From NCBI GenBank assembly GCA_016176745.1, contig JACOWO010000063.1:1-11531 (forward strand): 11,531 nucleotides of DNA. Reading direction: 5' to 3'. The DNA comes from Nitrosopumilales archaeon. GTDB lineage: Archaea; Thermoproteota; Nitrososphaeria; Nitrososphaerales; Nitrosopumilaceae. This document shows positions 5,988-11,531 of the stretch, one piece after another. Below the pieces are notes generated by a model. The model saw nothing but the letters and a program-made list of their open reading frames with translations. It made no database searches and had not been told where the DNA came from. The translations under genes were made by a program, and so were the position numbers. Positions within the stretch are counted from its first letter, which is position 1. Each line of letters starts with the position of its first letter.

Positions 5988-7838
5988 ATGAAAATTCTGA
6001 ATAAAACTTATTTCTTGTTAGCAATCGTAATTGGAGCTGCTCTAATTAATCTGGGACTTCTTTACTCTTTAGAGCAAGAACGAATCATTGAATCAAATAC
6101 AATTATTCGTGCTAACGATCTTAAAGTTAAAGTTGAAACTGTCGCAACTTTTGCAAGCTCGATTGCAAGTGGAAATGAAGAGGCTAGATATAAACTCCAA
6201 CAAGAATCTAATGAAATTGATGCTGTTTTTGATGTGCTAAAAAATGGTGGTTCAATCAGAGGTCAGGAGGTACTGCCAGTACCAACTGAGCTTAAAACTG
6301 ATTTTGATGATACTTATGCTGGATGGTTAAGATATAAACAAACTGCTCAAACAATTCAAGTAGAATCATTTTTTGATCCTCAAGTAAGAGACTCACTTTC
6401 CTATGTTTTAGAAAAAGATGGGGATCTATTGCTTATGACAGATGGTGTTGTAAAAGAACTTGAACCACTTGGCAGAGACTATAGAAGACACGTAGAAATT
6501 GCTTCGGAACTGCGTGAACTTGCCAAAGCCATTGGATCTGACGCTCTTCTTATCTCAATTGGTGAAGAAGATGGTGTTCGAGATTCCATTCATGAAAACC
6601 GCTTGCGGTTTGAGGTAGGACTAAGAAAATTATTGCAGACTCCGCTTGATGATTTGGACTTGTCAGGACTGGGTATAGAGTATGAAAATATCAAGCCAAT
6701 CCCAAGAGAGAATTCTGAAGCATTACGGAAACTTGATCCGCTGTGGGAGTCTGTTCAACTAAGATTATTAACGATTGAAACAAATCTATTGATTTCGAGT
6801 GAATTCGGAAATGCAATGGATGATTTGAATAAAGAACGCCTTACTCTCTTTTCGTCAATAGACAAATTACTGGATTCATGGAATATACACATACAAGAAA
6901 CGAGATCTGAAAAGAGACAAATTGTGTTGTACCTGACAATATTAGATCTATTTGTATTCATATTTGTCATATATACGATAAGACTCTCATTAGCACCCCT
7001 TGGTATCATAAGCAAAGCTTTGTCAAAAGTCAAGGAAGGAATCTATGGGGAGAAGATCAATTTCAAATCTAAAGATGAGATTGGAGATCTTGTTGACAAA
7101 TTTAACATAATGTCAACTACCATACTCGAGAAGGAAGAAGAAGCAAGAAAAATAGATCAGTCAAAGGACGAATTTCTAGCAATGATCACACATGAACTAA
7201 AAACTCCACTAGTGCCAATACAAGGGTATTCAGACATTTTGTTGAGTGGTCACCTAGGAAAGCTCACAAAAGAACAAAGAGAAAGATTAGAGGTAATAAA
7301 ATCGTCCTCAAGATCACTCTTGCAGCTAATAACAGATCTTCTTGATGTACAAAAACTAGAGTTAGGTCAGTTGCGCATGAAAAAAGAAAACACAAGCATA
7401 AGTTATACTATACAAAAAGCCATAGAAGTAATGTTGCCAGAAGCAAATGAAAATCATGTGGAGCTTACCCATAACGCTAAAGATGTAATTATGTTACATG
7501 ATCAAGAACGGATAGTACAAGTACTTACTAATTTGATAAAAAATAGTCTAAAAGCTGTGTCACCAAAAACAGGCAAGATTCAAGTACTTATGTATGATTC
7601 TCCACAAGAAGTACGAGTAGCTGTTAAAGATAATGGGATTGGAATTCCACAAGAATATTTGAAAAAAATCTTTAGGAAGTTTTACCAGGTAGACTCTTCA
7701 CTTACTAGAGAGAAAGGTGGTAGTGGCCTTGGTTTGGCAATATGTAAGGGCATTATAGAAGCACATGGTGGTAAAGTTTTTGCGGAGAATAACAGTGACG
7801 GTGGCGCAACGCTTTCCTTTGTTATCCCAAAAGCCTAA
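5988..7838 (+). CDS. Membrane sensor histidine kinase with PilJ/NarX-like sensor region and HAMP
   Basis: The product has 616 residues. TM1 lies at about 7-27. A large extracytoplasmic helical region (28-310) holds two similar segments, about 43-90 and 172-222, each with an R/K-L...F..L..L pattern. This resembles the PilJ/NarX type of four-helix sensor, seemingly in tandem. TM2 is at about 311-331, followed by HAMP at about 332-386 (LAPLGIISKALSKVKEG, DEIGDLVDKFN). The kinase core has His402 in ITHELKTPLVP, N-box Asn515/Asn519 (LTNLIKNSLKAV), G1 DNGIGIP (548-554) and G2 GGSGLGLA (577-584). All catalytic motifs are intact. It has no receiver or PAS domain. It is divergent from the Hpt and CheY-like genes, which makes them its most likely partners, though a kinase without a receiver does not usually donate to Hpt directly. 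The ligand is unknown. Confidence 0.92.
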   Translation: MKILNKTYFLLAIVIGAALINLGLLYSLEQERIIESNTIIRANDLKVKVETVATFASSIASGNEEARYKLQQESNEIDAVFDVLKNGGSIRGQEVLPVPTELKTDFDDTYAGWLRYKQTAQTIQVESFFDPQVRDSLSYVLEKDGDLLLMTDGVVKELEPLGRDYRRHVEIASELRELAKAIGSDALLISIGEEDGVRDSIHENRLRFEVGLRKLLQTPLDDLDLSGLGIEYENIKPIPRENSEALRKLDPLWESVQLRLLTIETNLLISSEFGNAMDDLNKERLTLFSSIDKLLDSWNIHIQETRSEKRQIVLYLTILDLFVFIFVIYTIRLSLAPLGIISKALSKVKEGIYGEKINFKSKDEIGDLVDKFNIMSTTILEKEEEARKIDQSKDEFLAMITHELKTPLVPIQGYSDILLSGHLGKLTKEQRERLEVIKSSSRSLLQLITDLLDVQKLELGQLRMKKENTSISYTIQKAIEVMLPEANENHVELTHNAKDVIMLHDQERIVQVLTNLIKNSLKAVSPKTGKIQVLMYDSPQEVRVAVKDNGIGIPQEYLKKIFRKFYQVDSSLTREKGGSGLGLAICKGIIEAHGGKVFAENNSDGGATLSFVIPKA

Positions 7839-7866
7839 TGTACACAGCCAATGTCAAAAAAAACTA

Positions 7867-7876
7867 CTTTATAATT
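7867..7876 (+). promoter_or_regulatory. TATA-like box for the soluble kinase gene
   Basis: CTTTATAATT predicts transcription starting near 7897, giving a leader of about 45 bases before the ATG at 7943. GAGGT (7932-7936), six bases before the ATG, matches the archaeal Shine-Dalgarno core. This gene is thus leadered, unlike most neighbours. Confidence 0.5.
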
Positions 7877-7942
7877 AAGGGCACGAACCGAGTAATCAAT
7901 ATATGACATAGCGATTGTTCCTGAGTACCAAGAGGTTTTGCC

Positions 7943-8710
7943 ATGGTTACGTCTGAAAAAGCGAAAATAGCGATGTTGAAAGCTACCAATAAAGAACTTG
8001 AAGAAGAACGAAAATTCAAAGATGAATTTATTACAATGATGGCCCATGAAATGAAAAACACTCTATCCACAATCACCTCATTTTCTGGCATGCTATTAGA
8101 CGAAAGAACCGGTAAGGTTAACGAATCACAAAAGACTAGACTTTTACATATTCATGATAGCGCTATGCGTTTGAACAATCTGATTAGGGATGTATTGGAT
8201 TTTCAAAAGATTGGATTAGGACAAGTTAGAATTGAAAAGAATCATTATCAGCTAGAAAATCTTTGTAAGGAAGCAACTCTGGCAATGAGTGACACCATTG
8301 ATCTAAAAAATATTACTATAAATGCACATGTTGATTCTGTCACAATTTACTGTGACTATAACAGAATCCTTCAAGTCTTAGACAATCTGCTAAACAATGC
8401 TATCAAGTTTTCTAAGCCACATGATGTGATCACATTGAATGCTAAATCTGATGGAAAGAGTGTGTTGTTTGAAGTAATTGATACCGGAATAGGAATAAAA
8501 AAGAAAGACCAGCCCAAAATTTTCAATAAATTTGAGCAGTTAAGCTCAGGAATAAACCTACAAGGAGGATCCGGTTTAGGACTAGCTATAAGCAAAGGAC
8601 TTGTTGAATTACATGGAGGAAAAATTTGGTTTGAAAGTACTTTTGGAAAAGGAACAACATTTTTCTTTACAATTCCAAACCGTCTGTCGTTCTCGAGTCA
8701 AAGCCATTAA
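7943..8710 (+). CDS. Soluble histidine kinase core without a sensor domain
   Basis: The product has 255 residues. A charged coiled-coil segment (about 4-27, NKELEEERKFKDEF) leads directly into HisKA, with His35 in MMAHEMKNTLSTI. The HATPase domain has N-box LDNLLNNAIKFS (about 144-155), G1 DTGIGI (about 178-183) and G2 GGSGLGLAISK (about 206-216). No TM helix, PAS or GAF domain is present, so it is cytoplasmic and must take its signal from a partner. In the H-box the usual Pro five residues after His is Thr (HEMKNT rather than HExKTP). The start is supported by GAGGT six bases upstream and an in-frame stop at 7922. The 104-base gap and separate promoter argue that it is not simply co-transcribed with the kinase before it, though read-through is possible. 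An insertion sequence lies 62 bases after its stop. Confidence 0.9.
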   Translation: MVTSEKAKIAMLKATNKELEEERKFKDEFITMMAHEMKNTLSTITSFSGMLLDERTGKVNESQKTRLLHIHDSAMRLNNLIRDVLDFQKIGLGQVRIEKNHYQLENLCKEATLAMSDTIDLKNITINAHVDSVTIYCDYNRILQVLDNLLNNAIKFSKPHDVITLNAKSDGKSVLFEVIDTGIGIKKKDQPKIFNKFEQLSSGINLQGGSGLGLAISKGLVELHGGKIWFESTFGKGTTFFFTIPNRLSFSSQSH

Positions 8711-8772
8711 CATCGAAAGTTGTTTATTAAACTCAAAAAGAGCCAGCCAAGATATCAGTTTTCAAGTTGTGT

Positions 8773-8790
8773 TGCTCTGTTGACTAACTC
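8773..8790 (+). repeat. IS left terminal inverted repeat, with target duplication 8765-8772
   Basis: TGCTCTGTTGACTAACTC pairs with the reverse complement of 9762-9779. The inner nine bases, GACTAACTC, match perfectly. Just outside, 8765-8772 reads AGTTGTGT, the same as 9780-9787. This end is 36 bases beyond the transposase stop. Confidence 0.85.
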
Positions 8791-8826
8791 TAATGGTTAG
8801 ATCAGTTATTCCAGTTACAATTACTG

Positions 8827-9687
8827 CTACATGCTGATGAATCTGTTATACAACGATGCCTTCAGTTCCAGCTCCTTTTCCATATTATGCCGCTTGTGTG
8901 CCATCACATGTTCGCCAAATATTCTCTTGAACACAGAAAATACTGATTCTACAATCCAACGTTTCCCATAGCTTACGCTGTCCTTCCAGTACTGCAAGTT
9001 ATCAAGCTGCGATATTACAGATACCTTCCTTGGATGGCATCCACCTGATCTGCCAGACGAGTTCTTCCTTACCTTGATACCTGGTACAATATCGTTGTGG
9101 TACAGAAAAGAAAAGTTGTTCTTGGAATCATATGCTGCATCTGCAAGTGCCTTTGTTATTGTACCGCAGGACGATGCTTGCTGTACCAGTGATGGCAAAT
9201 GCTGTGCGTCATGCGATCTCTCGTCTGTTATCTTGAGCGATACAATCTTCTTGGAGGTAACATCAACACCCACATGTATCTTCAAGAATCCCCTCCTACG
9301 ATTCCATTTGTCACGCATCCACTCACCACGGTTTGCTACCTTGATTCCTGTTGAATCGATTGCAATGGTGATATCGTTGCCAACCTTTGTGTCTACGGTG
9401 ACATCAAGCCTGTTGATTCTCTTGTAGATTGCAGTATAGTCTGGCACCTTTGGTATGGCGGCACTGTATGTTCGTAACAACCCTTCTGTCTGTCGGTAGG
9501 GTAACCAAAAGTAGACCTTGGCATATCCCACTATTTTCATAAATGATTCTGGAAAGAGAAACTTTCTACCTTGTTTTCTACAGTTCATCTCCGCAAGTTC
9601 TTTATCCCAGTTCTTGAAACAATCGTCTGAGATGAGAATCTCGCCTCTTCTGACCAGTCTTTCGTTGTAATTTGTCCAATTACGCAT
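8827..9687 (-). CDS. IS5-family DDE transposase
   Basis: The product has 286 residues, typical for the family. The N-terminal region (RNWTNYNERLVRRGEI, then PESFMKIVGYAKVYFWLPYR) is the DNA-binding part seen in archaeal IS5 transposases. The catalytic triad is visible: Asp111 in TIAIDSTGIK, Asp183 in ALADAAYDS, and Glu247 in KRWIVESVFSVFKRIFGEH, which carries the family Y/R-(2)-R-(3)-E-(6)-K spacing. The RNaseH-fold core is intact with no frameshift. The enzyme cuts and re-joins the IS ends. A TATA-like sequence (9727-9738, read on minus) could give a leader of about 20 bases. Base composition appears somewhat more GC-rich than the flanking genes, which fits a mobile origin. Confidence 0.93.
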   Translation of the reverse strand: MRNWTNYNERLVRRGEILISDDCFKNWDKELAEMNCRKQGRKFLFPESFMKIVGYAKVYFWLPYRQTEGLLRTYSAAIPKVPDYTAIYKRINRLDVTVDTKVGNDITIAIDSTGIKVANRGEWMRDKWNRRRGFLKIHVGVDVTSKKIVSLKITDERSHDAQHLPSLVQQASSCGTITKALADAAYDSKNNFSFLYHNDIVPGIKVRKNSSGRSGGCHPRKVSVISQLDNLQYWKDSVSYGKRWIVESVFSVFKRIFGEHVMAHKRHNMEKELELKASLYNRFISM

Positions 9688-9761
9688 GAGACAGCTGCAG
9701 GAGAGTTCTGATCCAAAGCTTGTTTGGTATAATAATTTAGATAGGGATGTCAGTAATGCGT

Positions 9762-9779
9762 GAGTTAGTCGACAAAGTA
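9762..9779 (-). repeat. IS right terminal inverted repeat, with target duplication 9780-9787
   Basis: Read on the minus strand it is TACTTTGTCGACTAACTC, matching the left end at 15 of 18 positions. The direct repeat AGTTGTGT follows at 9780-9787. The base at 9779 makes the duplication look 9 bp long (AAGTTGTGT); 8 bp fits the two equal 18-bp ends better. Confidence 0.85.
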
Positions 9780-9787
9780 AGTTGTGT

Positions 9788-9984
9788 AGGAAATCGTTCG
9801 ATTACAGATTAGTTGTTTACGGTAAGATAAAATTTTGATAAGATAGTGTTTATTTTTTCGAGTTACGAAAAGGCTTGAAGTTTTTGGGTTCCAGCGTGGA
9901 CTGAAATATTGTACATAGCCAAATAGAACTTTGGCACCAGCCTGACAGTCCAATTACCTTTTTAAAGCTGCTTTTGTTTCTTCA
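9788..9984. other. Spacer between the IS and the small coiled-coil gene
   Basis: This stretch continues, across the IS, the spacer that begins at 8711. It is AT-rich to about 9870, then holds a GC-richer block with nested inverted repeats (9897-9952, listed separately). The CTTTTTAAAG box (about 9958-9967), 23 bases before the ATG at 9985, is a candidate TATA element. No convincing gene was found. Confidence 0.5.
9897..9952. ncRNA. Possible structured RNA (nested inverted repeats)
   Basis: TGGACTG (9897-9903) and CAGTCCA (9946-9952) are a perfect 7-bp inverted repeat. Inside it, GCCAAA and TTTGGC form a perfect 6-bp stem around the loop TAGAAC (about 9918-9935). A 7-bp closing stem over an internal hairpin, in a GC-richer patch of an AT-rich spacer, suggests an RNA. 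It is too short for a tRNA, has no anticodon or T-loop sequence, and is not in a known family that I recognise. Strand cannot be decided. Confidence 0.3.
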
Positions 9985-10278
9985 ATGACTATGCCTACAT
10001 CACATGAAGACACAGTTGCAAGTTCCACCGAAGTTAGATGGGCTATATTAGAAGCAAACAAGCCATTACTTGACAAGATTGATGTTCTTATAGAAAAAAT
10101 AGAAAGATACCATCAGCAAGATCTTGAATTTCAACGAAAGTTTCTTTTCTTAATATCTGACATGTTAAGAAAACAACAAATCTCGATGGAAGCATTTGAC
10201 CAACTAGATTCTTTAGTCAAAGAGAAGTATTGGCAAAAGGAAAGCTCAAAACATCTTTCTGAATCAACAGAAAGGTAA
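9985..10278 (+). CDS. Small coiled-coil protein (unknown function)
   Basis: The product has 97 residues, is soluble, and has no signal peptide. The central part (about 17-80: VRWAILEANKPLLDKIDVLI, then EKIERYHQQDLEFQRKFLFL) is strongly helical with heptad-like hydrophobic spacing, suggesting a coiled coil or helical hairpin. The ends are polar and Ser/Thr-rich. No catalytic or metal-binding motif is visible. The start ATG at 9985 is supported by a TATA-like CTTTTTAAAG about 23 bases upstream; a second ATG two codons on (9991) is an alternative. It could be a protein-interaction partner for nearby signalling proteins or the Lrp-type regulator, but nothing in the sequence proves it. Confidence 0.65.
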   Translation: MTMPTSHEDTVASSTEVRWAILEANKPLLDKIDVLIEKIERYHQQDLEFQRKFLFLISDMLRKQQISMEAFDQLDSLVKEKYWQKESSKHLSESTER

Positions 10279-10293
10279 AACCGTTACTCAAAC

Positions 10294-10346
10294 TGCTAAT
10301 TTTTTAGCAAGAGATCATATTATCATCACTACGAAATGATTGCTAA
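10294..10346. promoter_or_regulatory. TGCTAA/TTAGCA repeats before the Lrp-type gene
   Basis: TGCTAA (10294-10299), TTAGCA (10304-10309) and TGCTAA (10341-10346) form overlapping inverted repeats. The first pair makes a 6-bp hairpin with a TTTT loop. The last pair has an inner ATCAT (10314-10318) / ATGAT (10336-10340) stem. They lie 19-75 bases upstream of the TATA-like box AAAATAAAAG (10365-10374). They could be the binding sites by which the Lrp-type protein controls its own gene, or a weak terminator for the gene ending at 10278. Confidence 0.3.
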
Positions 10347-10404
10347 GGCCTTGTGATATAGTACAAAATAAAAGTTCAAAAGTCGAAGATACTTTTGATA
10401 TTTG

Positions 10405-10905
10405 ATGAATACTGATATCTGGACTAGCCTTGACAAAGTTGATCAAAAGATCATCGATATTCTAAACAAGAACGCTCGTACCCCTTCAAAAGAGATTGCA
10501 GCAGAGATAAAAAAGGAAGGTCACGATGTTTCCGACAGAACAATAAGAAAGAGAATCGAACGCTTAGAGAAAAGTGGAATCATAAAAGGATACAAGGCAG
10601 TACTAAGTGACATCGCAGGGGTTGTCGAGTCTGAAGCCGTCTTTTTAAAGCTCAAAGTAACAAGATCACGTGAAAGCTTACAAGAATTGATCAAGGAGTT
10701 TGTATCTGCATTACCAAATCATCTTTTCGTTGCAACTCTTGAAGGAGAATGGAACATGATGATTGTAATGAAAGTTGAAGATTCAAATAAAAATTCTACT
10801 TCAAGACTAGTCGAAAAATTTTCAGAGCATATTATAGATTACAGAGTAAGCAATTTTCAAATCAAAGATGTTAATATATTAAACATGTCACTTTTGCTTC
10901 TTTAA
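10405..10905 (+). CDS. Lrp/AsnC-family transcriptional regulator
   Basis: With the ATG at 10405 the product has 166 residues, normal for the family; a TTG directly before it (10402) is in frame and could be used. The N-terminal winged helix-turn-helix (about 8-66) has the AsnC pattern LDKVDQKIIDILNKNARTPS, then SDRTIRKRIERLEKSGIIKG, with the recognition helix in DRTIRKRIERL. The C-terminal part (about 75-160, AVFLKLKV, HLFVATLEGEWNMMIVMKV) matches the alpha/beta RAM-type ligand and oligomerisation domain. Such proteins bind DNA as dimers or octamers and respond to amino acids or other metabolites. A TATA-like AAAATAAAAG (10365-10374) would give a leader of about 10 bases. Its 3' end overlaps the convergent TPR-receiver gene by 18 bases. 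Confidence 0.88.
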   Translation: MNTDIWTSLDKVDQKIIDILNKNARTPSKEIAAEIKKEGHDVSDRTIRKRIERLEKSGIIKGYKAVLSDIAGVVESEAVFLKLKVTRSRESLQELIKEFVSALPNHLFVATLEGEWNMMIVMKVEDSNKNSTSRLVEKFSEHIIDYRVSNFQIKDVNILNMSLLLL

Positions 10906-11531
10906 AATAATTTCATCTGTTTCTACCTTTTTCAAGGCTGTTTCCAGGTCATCAATAATAAATGGCTTTTGAATAAATGCTGTCGCACCTTCACTTATAG
11001 TTTTGTGAACTCTCCTAGAAGACTTTTCATCTGCTGTTATCAAAATAATTGGTATATCAAGTTTTGATTCTAATAACTTGCTTGCAACTACATCTCCATC
11101 TATATCTGGAAGTCCCATGTCAAGAAGAACAATGGGATTTTGTTTAGCTTGGAGCAGTTTTCCACCAACTTGGAGAGCCTCATTGCCAGTAGTACAAGCA
11201 TGTACATCATTGTAACCTAGTTTTTGCAGATAATTTTTAAGCTTCATGACTATGGCATTACTGTCTTCAACAACCAGTACAGGACGAGTCTTTTCAACAA
11301 GTTTAGGTGTTATGCTTTTAAATTTTTTAAACGCATCTTTTGCATCATCATGTTTTCCTACTCGTAGGAAACATTTTGCAGCACAAAGATATGCAATTTT
11401 TGCTCTATAGCTGTTATCACTAGTAGCTATCTTCAAGTATTGTTTAGCAGCTTCAGTGAATTCATCACGATTATTTTTTCCTTGACGAGTCTTGCATTCA
11501 GCTGCAAGAGTGTAGAAAAGCGCAGCCCGTA
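10888..11531 (-). CDS. TPR-receiver fusion protein, 3' part (start lies outside the window)
   Basis: The frame stays open to the window edge, so the N-terminus is missing; 213 residues are visible. The first about 75 residues hold two helical repeats of TPR type: AALFYTLAAECKTRQGK, and YRAKIAYLCAAKCFLRVGKH followed by DDAKDAFKKF. A receiver domain follows (about 82-205): acidic pair Glu88/Asp89, phosphoacceptor Asp137 in IVLLDMGLPDIDG, switch Thr165 in IILITADE, and Lys188 in IQKPF. A short charged tail ends the protein. There is no DNA-binding domain, so phosphorylation probably changes what the TPR part binds. The TTG at 11436 is inside the repeat region and is not the start. The 3' end lies within the last 18 bases of the Lrp-type gene on the other strand. 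Confidence 0.88.
   Translation of the reverse strand, partial: RAALFYTLAAECKTRQGKNNRDEFTEAAKQYLKIATSDNSYRAKIAYLCAAKCFLRVGKHDDAKDAFKKFKSITPKLVEKTRPVLVVEDSNAIVMKLKNYLQKLGYNDVHACTTGNEALQVGGKLLQAKQNPIVLLDMGLPDIDGDVVASKLLESKLDIPIILITADEKSSRRVHKTISEGATAFIQKPFIIDDLETALKKVETDEIILKKQK

Larger units (their letters stand above)
8773..9779 (-). mobile_element. Complete IS5-family insertion sequence, 1007 bp
   Basis: The element holds one transposase gene (8827-9687, minus), flanked by 18-bp imperfect terminal inverted repeats with 15 of 18 matches. An 8-bp direct repeat, AGTTGTGT, lies immediately outside each end. The repeat TGCTCTGTTGACTAACTC resembles the GGCTTTGTTGA-type ends of IS903 in the IS5 family, while an 8-bp duplication is what is known for the archaeal ISH1 subgroup of the same family. 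With one intact ORF, matched ends and a perfect duplication it looks recent and potentially active. It sits between genes, so no gene is interrupted. Confidence 0.88.

Noticed and set aside
5163..7838. Chemotaxis operon
   Set aside because: The CheY-like and CheA-P1-like proteins suggest it, but there is no CheA core with P3-P5, CheW, CheR, CheB or methyl-accepting signalling domain, and the kinase has an ordinary HisKA core.
9765..9953. 62-codon minus-strand frame with an ATG at 9953
   Set aside because: It runs through the target duplication into the IS terminal repeat, so its end is IS sequence. It also covers the structured block and has no family resemblance.
1..11531. CRISPR array or toxin-antitoxin pair
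   Set aside because: No regularly spaced repeats of 24-37 bases were seen, and no adjacent pair of small genes fits a known toxin-antitoxin pattern.

Overview
The window looks like a chromosomal stretch from an ammonia-oxidising archaeon of the Nitrososphaeria (Thaumarchaeota), probably a low-GC Nitrosopumilus/Nitrosotenuis-like lineage. The grounds are AT-rich DNA, archaeal TATA-like boxes about 25 bases before many start codons (leaderless transcription), an Lrp/AsnC regulator, a receiver joined to a cysteine-rich domain resembling the thaumarchaeal output domain TackOD1, an exported protein ending in the W-x-x-G-x-I-S-[ED]-S helical module common in this group, and a protein with a PEF-CTERM-like tail. 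The assignment is by family resemblance only; there is no rRNA or marker gene here.

Layout. (1) 1-1043: the 3' end of a histidine kinase whose stop overlaps the start of a single-domain response regulator. (2) 1218-4300: five small envelope or exported proteins: a secreted protein with the C-terminal module, a two-TM protein, a CBM9/DOMON-like protein with a cell-surface sorting tail (minus strand), a 60-residue membrane protein, and an exported protein whose C-terminal half resembles viral tail/structural proteins and which ends in a clear hairpin terminator. (3) 4367-5117: a receiver plus zinc-ribbon gene broken by three small frameshifts. (4) 5163-8710: a CheY-like regulator and a stand-alone Hpt protein on the minus strand, divergent from a membrane histidine kinase with PilJ-like sensor repeats, then a short soluble histidine kinase. 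(5) 8773-9779: a complete IS5-family insertion sequence with 18-bp terminal inverted repeats and an 8-bp target duplication. (6) 9780-11531: a possible structured RNA, a small coiled-coil protein, an Lrp/AsnC regulator and, converging on it, the 3' part of a TPR-receiver protein running off the window.

How it may work together. The window holds three histidine kinases, one Hpt protein and four receivers (one in a damaged gene). No response regulator carries a recognisable DNA-binding domain, so output is probably by protein-protein contact or by the zinc-ribbon domain. The HK / Hpt / CheY cluster, with a 63-bp divergent promoter region, is the best candidate for a working phosphorelay. The interleaved surface proteins could be its inputs or targets, but that is only suggested by position.
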